A DNA stretch of 64,000 nucleotides from Paenibacillus sp. FSL H8-0537 (GTDB lineage: Bacteria; Bacillota; Bacilli; Paenibacillales; Paenibacillaceae): assembly GCF_038051995.1 (NCBI RefSeq), contig NZ_CP150290.1, forward strand, positions 6,858,501-6,922,500, read 5' to 3'. Shown piece after piece: positions 62,858 through 64,000 of this stretch (positions are counted from its first letter, which is position 1; each line of letters starts with the position of its first letter). The position numbers were made by a program, and so were the translations under genes. Below the pieces are notes generated by a model. That model had not been told where the DNA came from and ran no database searches. It worked only from the letters and a program-made list of their open reading frames with translations.

Positions 62858-64000
62858 TCAAACCACATAATCAGCCATAATCAGCTCGATATCGAATGGC
62901 GTAGTGCCTTCTTCTACCGAAAATATCACATCAGCCTGTTCCGCTGTATCTACTAGTTCCCCTCTTGCCTTGGCATGGAGGTTAAACAAATCGTAGAGGT
63001 TCGGTTTCCGTAAATCCGTCATAGCCTTACCTATTAAGACCATACCTTTTTGGTGTCCCTCTATATTATTGTAGTAATTCGGATGTCTGGTCAGAGACAG
63101 ATCAGTCCAGATGATCTTGCGCTCCACCAGATCCAGGATAACGGGAACGGCAATTTCCGTATCAGCGGTAACGTCGATTTTATTGCTGACTGTAGAAGGC
63201 TCAAAGATCTCACCGGAACCGGGGTTCTTACGCATCATCCAGCCCACAAAGCACTCCGGCAGGTCGCAGTAGGGCTGGTTGGTGAAGGAGTGGAGAGTCG
63301 CCACAATATATCGTCCGCCATAATCCACAATGGAGGGAATATGCAAATCAATAAATTCGCATGCGCCCTGAGGAGCAGATACAATATCTCCGCTGTGGAC
63401 GGCTTTATATTTGGAGGACCGCAGATTGGTGTAAGAGATATGCTCAACATACTGCCAATTGTGATTATACAAGACAGCGGACAGATCAATATCCACTCGG
63501 CCTGTAGGCTTATCGTTCACCATTCCCTCTTTCCACCAGCTAAAGAAGCGTATGGTGTCCCCTTCCATTATCGGTACACGACTCCCCCGGACTATCGTTT
63601 GCAGAGCTTTGCTTGCCGATCTTTGAGAGAATGGCACAAGATAATTCTGCAATCGTTGATCGACATATGTCTTTCCCAAAGATGGGAGTACGGAGAATCG
63701 CTCCATAAGCACCCGTTCACAACCCTGCACAATGTCTTCGCATGCCGCTTTATCAATATCCGGAAGGGTATTGGAAACAGCAAAGGCCTTGGCAACATTT
63801 CCTTTTGGGAAAAAGACACGCAGCTCATGCGGTTCATGGCGATGGGTAAAATGATTCTTCACTTGAAGCAGTACAGGCGTCGATACTTGGTTGGCCACTT
63901 CGCCAAAGGCGAGCACGACATACTCCGTGTGTTCAGTTGACCGCAATAATTGATCCAATCGTCTGGCAAATTCACCAGGACGCTGCAGCAACAGATCGAT
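62858..64000 (-). CDS. MXAN_6230/SCO0854-family protein, C-terminal part (cut by window edge)
   Basis: The reading frame is open to the right edge, so this is the last 380 residues of a longer protein. Segments such as RPGEFARRLDQLLR, FFPKGNVAKAFAV, VPFSQRSASKALQTIVRG and GRVDIDLSAVLYN identify it. IDLHIPSIVDYGGRYIV, GEIFEPSTV and LYDLFNLHAKARGE add to this. I recall this pattern from the MXAN_6230/SCO0854 family, which is often encoded near TerD-like stress genes. Biochemical function is unknown. The gene is GC-balanced, unlike the reverse transcriptase region to its left, and marks a return to core chromosome. Confidence 0.75.
   Translation of the reverse strand: MDLLLQRPGEFARRLDQLLRSTEHTEYVVLAFGEVANQVSTPVLLQVKNHFTHRHEPHELRVFFPKGNVAKAFAVSNTLPDIDKAACEDIVQGCERVLMERFSVLPSLGKTYVDQRLQNYLVPFSQRSASKALQTIVRGSRVPIMEGDTIRFFSWWKEGMVNDKPTGRVDIDLSAVLYNHNWQYVEHISYTNLRSSKYKAVHSGDIVSAPQGACEFIDLHIPSIVDYGGRYIVATLHSFTNQPYCDLPECFVGWMMRKNPGSGEIFEPSTVSNKIDVTADTEIAVPVILDLVERKIIWTDLSLTRHPNYYNNIEGHQKGMVLIGKAMTDLRKPNLYDLFNLHAKARGELVDTAEQADVIFSVEEGTTPFDIELIMADYVV

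Overview
The window looks like a chromosomal stretch of a Paenibacillus-type Bacillota. Supporting signs are purine-rich AGGAGG-type ribosome sites, YesN/YesM two-component systems beside carbohydrate ABC transporters, an S-layer (SLH) protein, a sortase-anchored surface protein, undecaprenyl-diphosphatase, CD3324-type and HxlR regulators, and short dispersed hairpin repeats. Base composition is uneven. Housekeeping and transport genes are GC-balanced, while the defence-like genes at about 0.6-2.5 kb and 31.5-35.0 kb are clearly AT-rich and look acquired.

Layout. 0-2.5 kb: the start of a response regulator, then an AT-rich KwaB-like gene and a membrane protein gene (a possible Kiwa-type defence pair). 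2.6-8.8 kb, minus strand: a MidA-type methyltransferase, then a sulfonate/nitrate-type ABC transporter operon with a Crp/Fnr regulator and an MBL hydrolase. 9-15.9 kb, plus strand: YesN/YesM regulators and a carbohydrate ABC transporter, with a nested hairpin repeat between them. 16-24 kb: an aquaporin, a 7TM histidine kinase with a SARP-type response regulator, and a large RCC1-repeat S-layer protein. 24.3-31 kb: an aspartate/C4-dicarboxylate module (malic enzyme, aspartase, DAACS symporter) with a divergent GlnK/GlnL-like two-component system and a cre-like site. 31.5-35 kb: a SIR2-STAND NTPase, a probable anti-phage protein. 35-46 kb: HxlR/DoxX, an MBL lipoprotein, an OmpR-type two-component system whose kinase appears to start at CTG, UppP, an esterase and a GNAT acetyltransferase. 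45.6-52.4 kb: a class B sortase and a ~2000-residue adhesin with an APETG sorting signal. 52.7-58 kb: DUF3137, an epimerase paralogue of the gene at 41 kb, a nucleotidyltransferase, a CD3324 protein and MazEF. 58-62.6 kb: a reverse transcriptase unit and a HEPN-like protein. The window ends inside an MXAN_6230/SCO0854-family gene.

Main finding. At 58.6-60.6 kb a DRT2-like defence reverse transcriptase is preceded by about 320 nt of structured, apparently untranslated leader behind a near-consensus promoter. This matches the family's template ncRNA. The strand opposite this leader, which is what the enzyme would synthesise as cDNA, carries a Shine-Dalgarno, an ATG and an open frame. A TCAT-to-TCAT junction gives a 144-nt (48-codon) unit. 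If that unit is concatenated it stays open indefinitely and places a consensus TTGACA 18 nt upstream of a -10-like element, just ahead of the ribosome site. This is what a Neo-type 'endless' gene made by rolling-circle reverse transcription should look like. A 51-codon basic gene with an excellent ribosome site lies directly downstream.

Other points: several decayed gene ends (31.2, 40.7, 58.2 and 60.9 kb), a dispersed ~50-bp palindromic repeat family with three clear copies and one weak one, and duplicated epimerase genes. No rRNA, tRNA, CRISPR array or complete insertion sequence was recognised.
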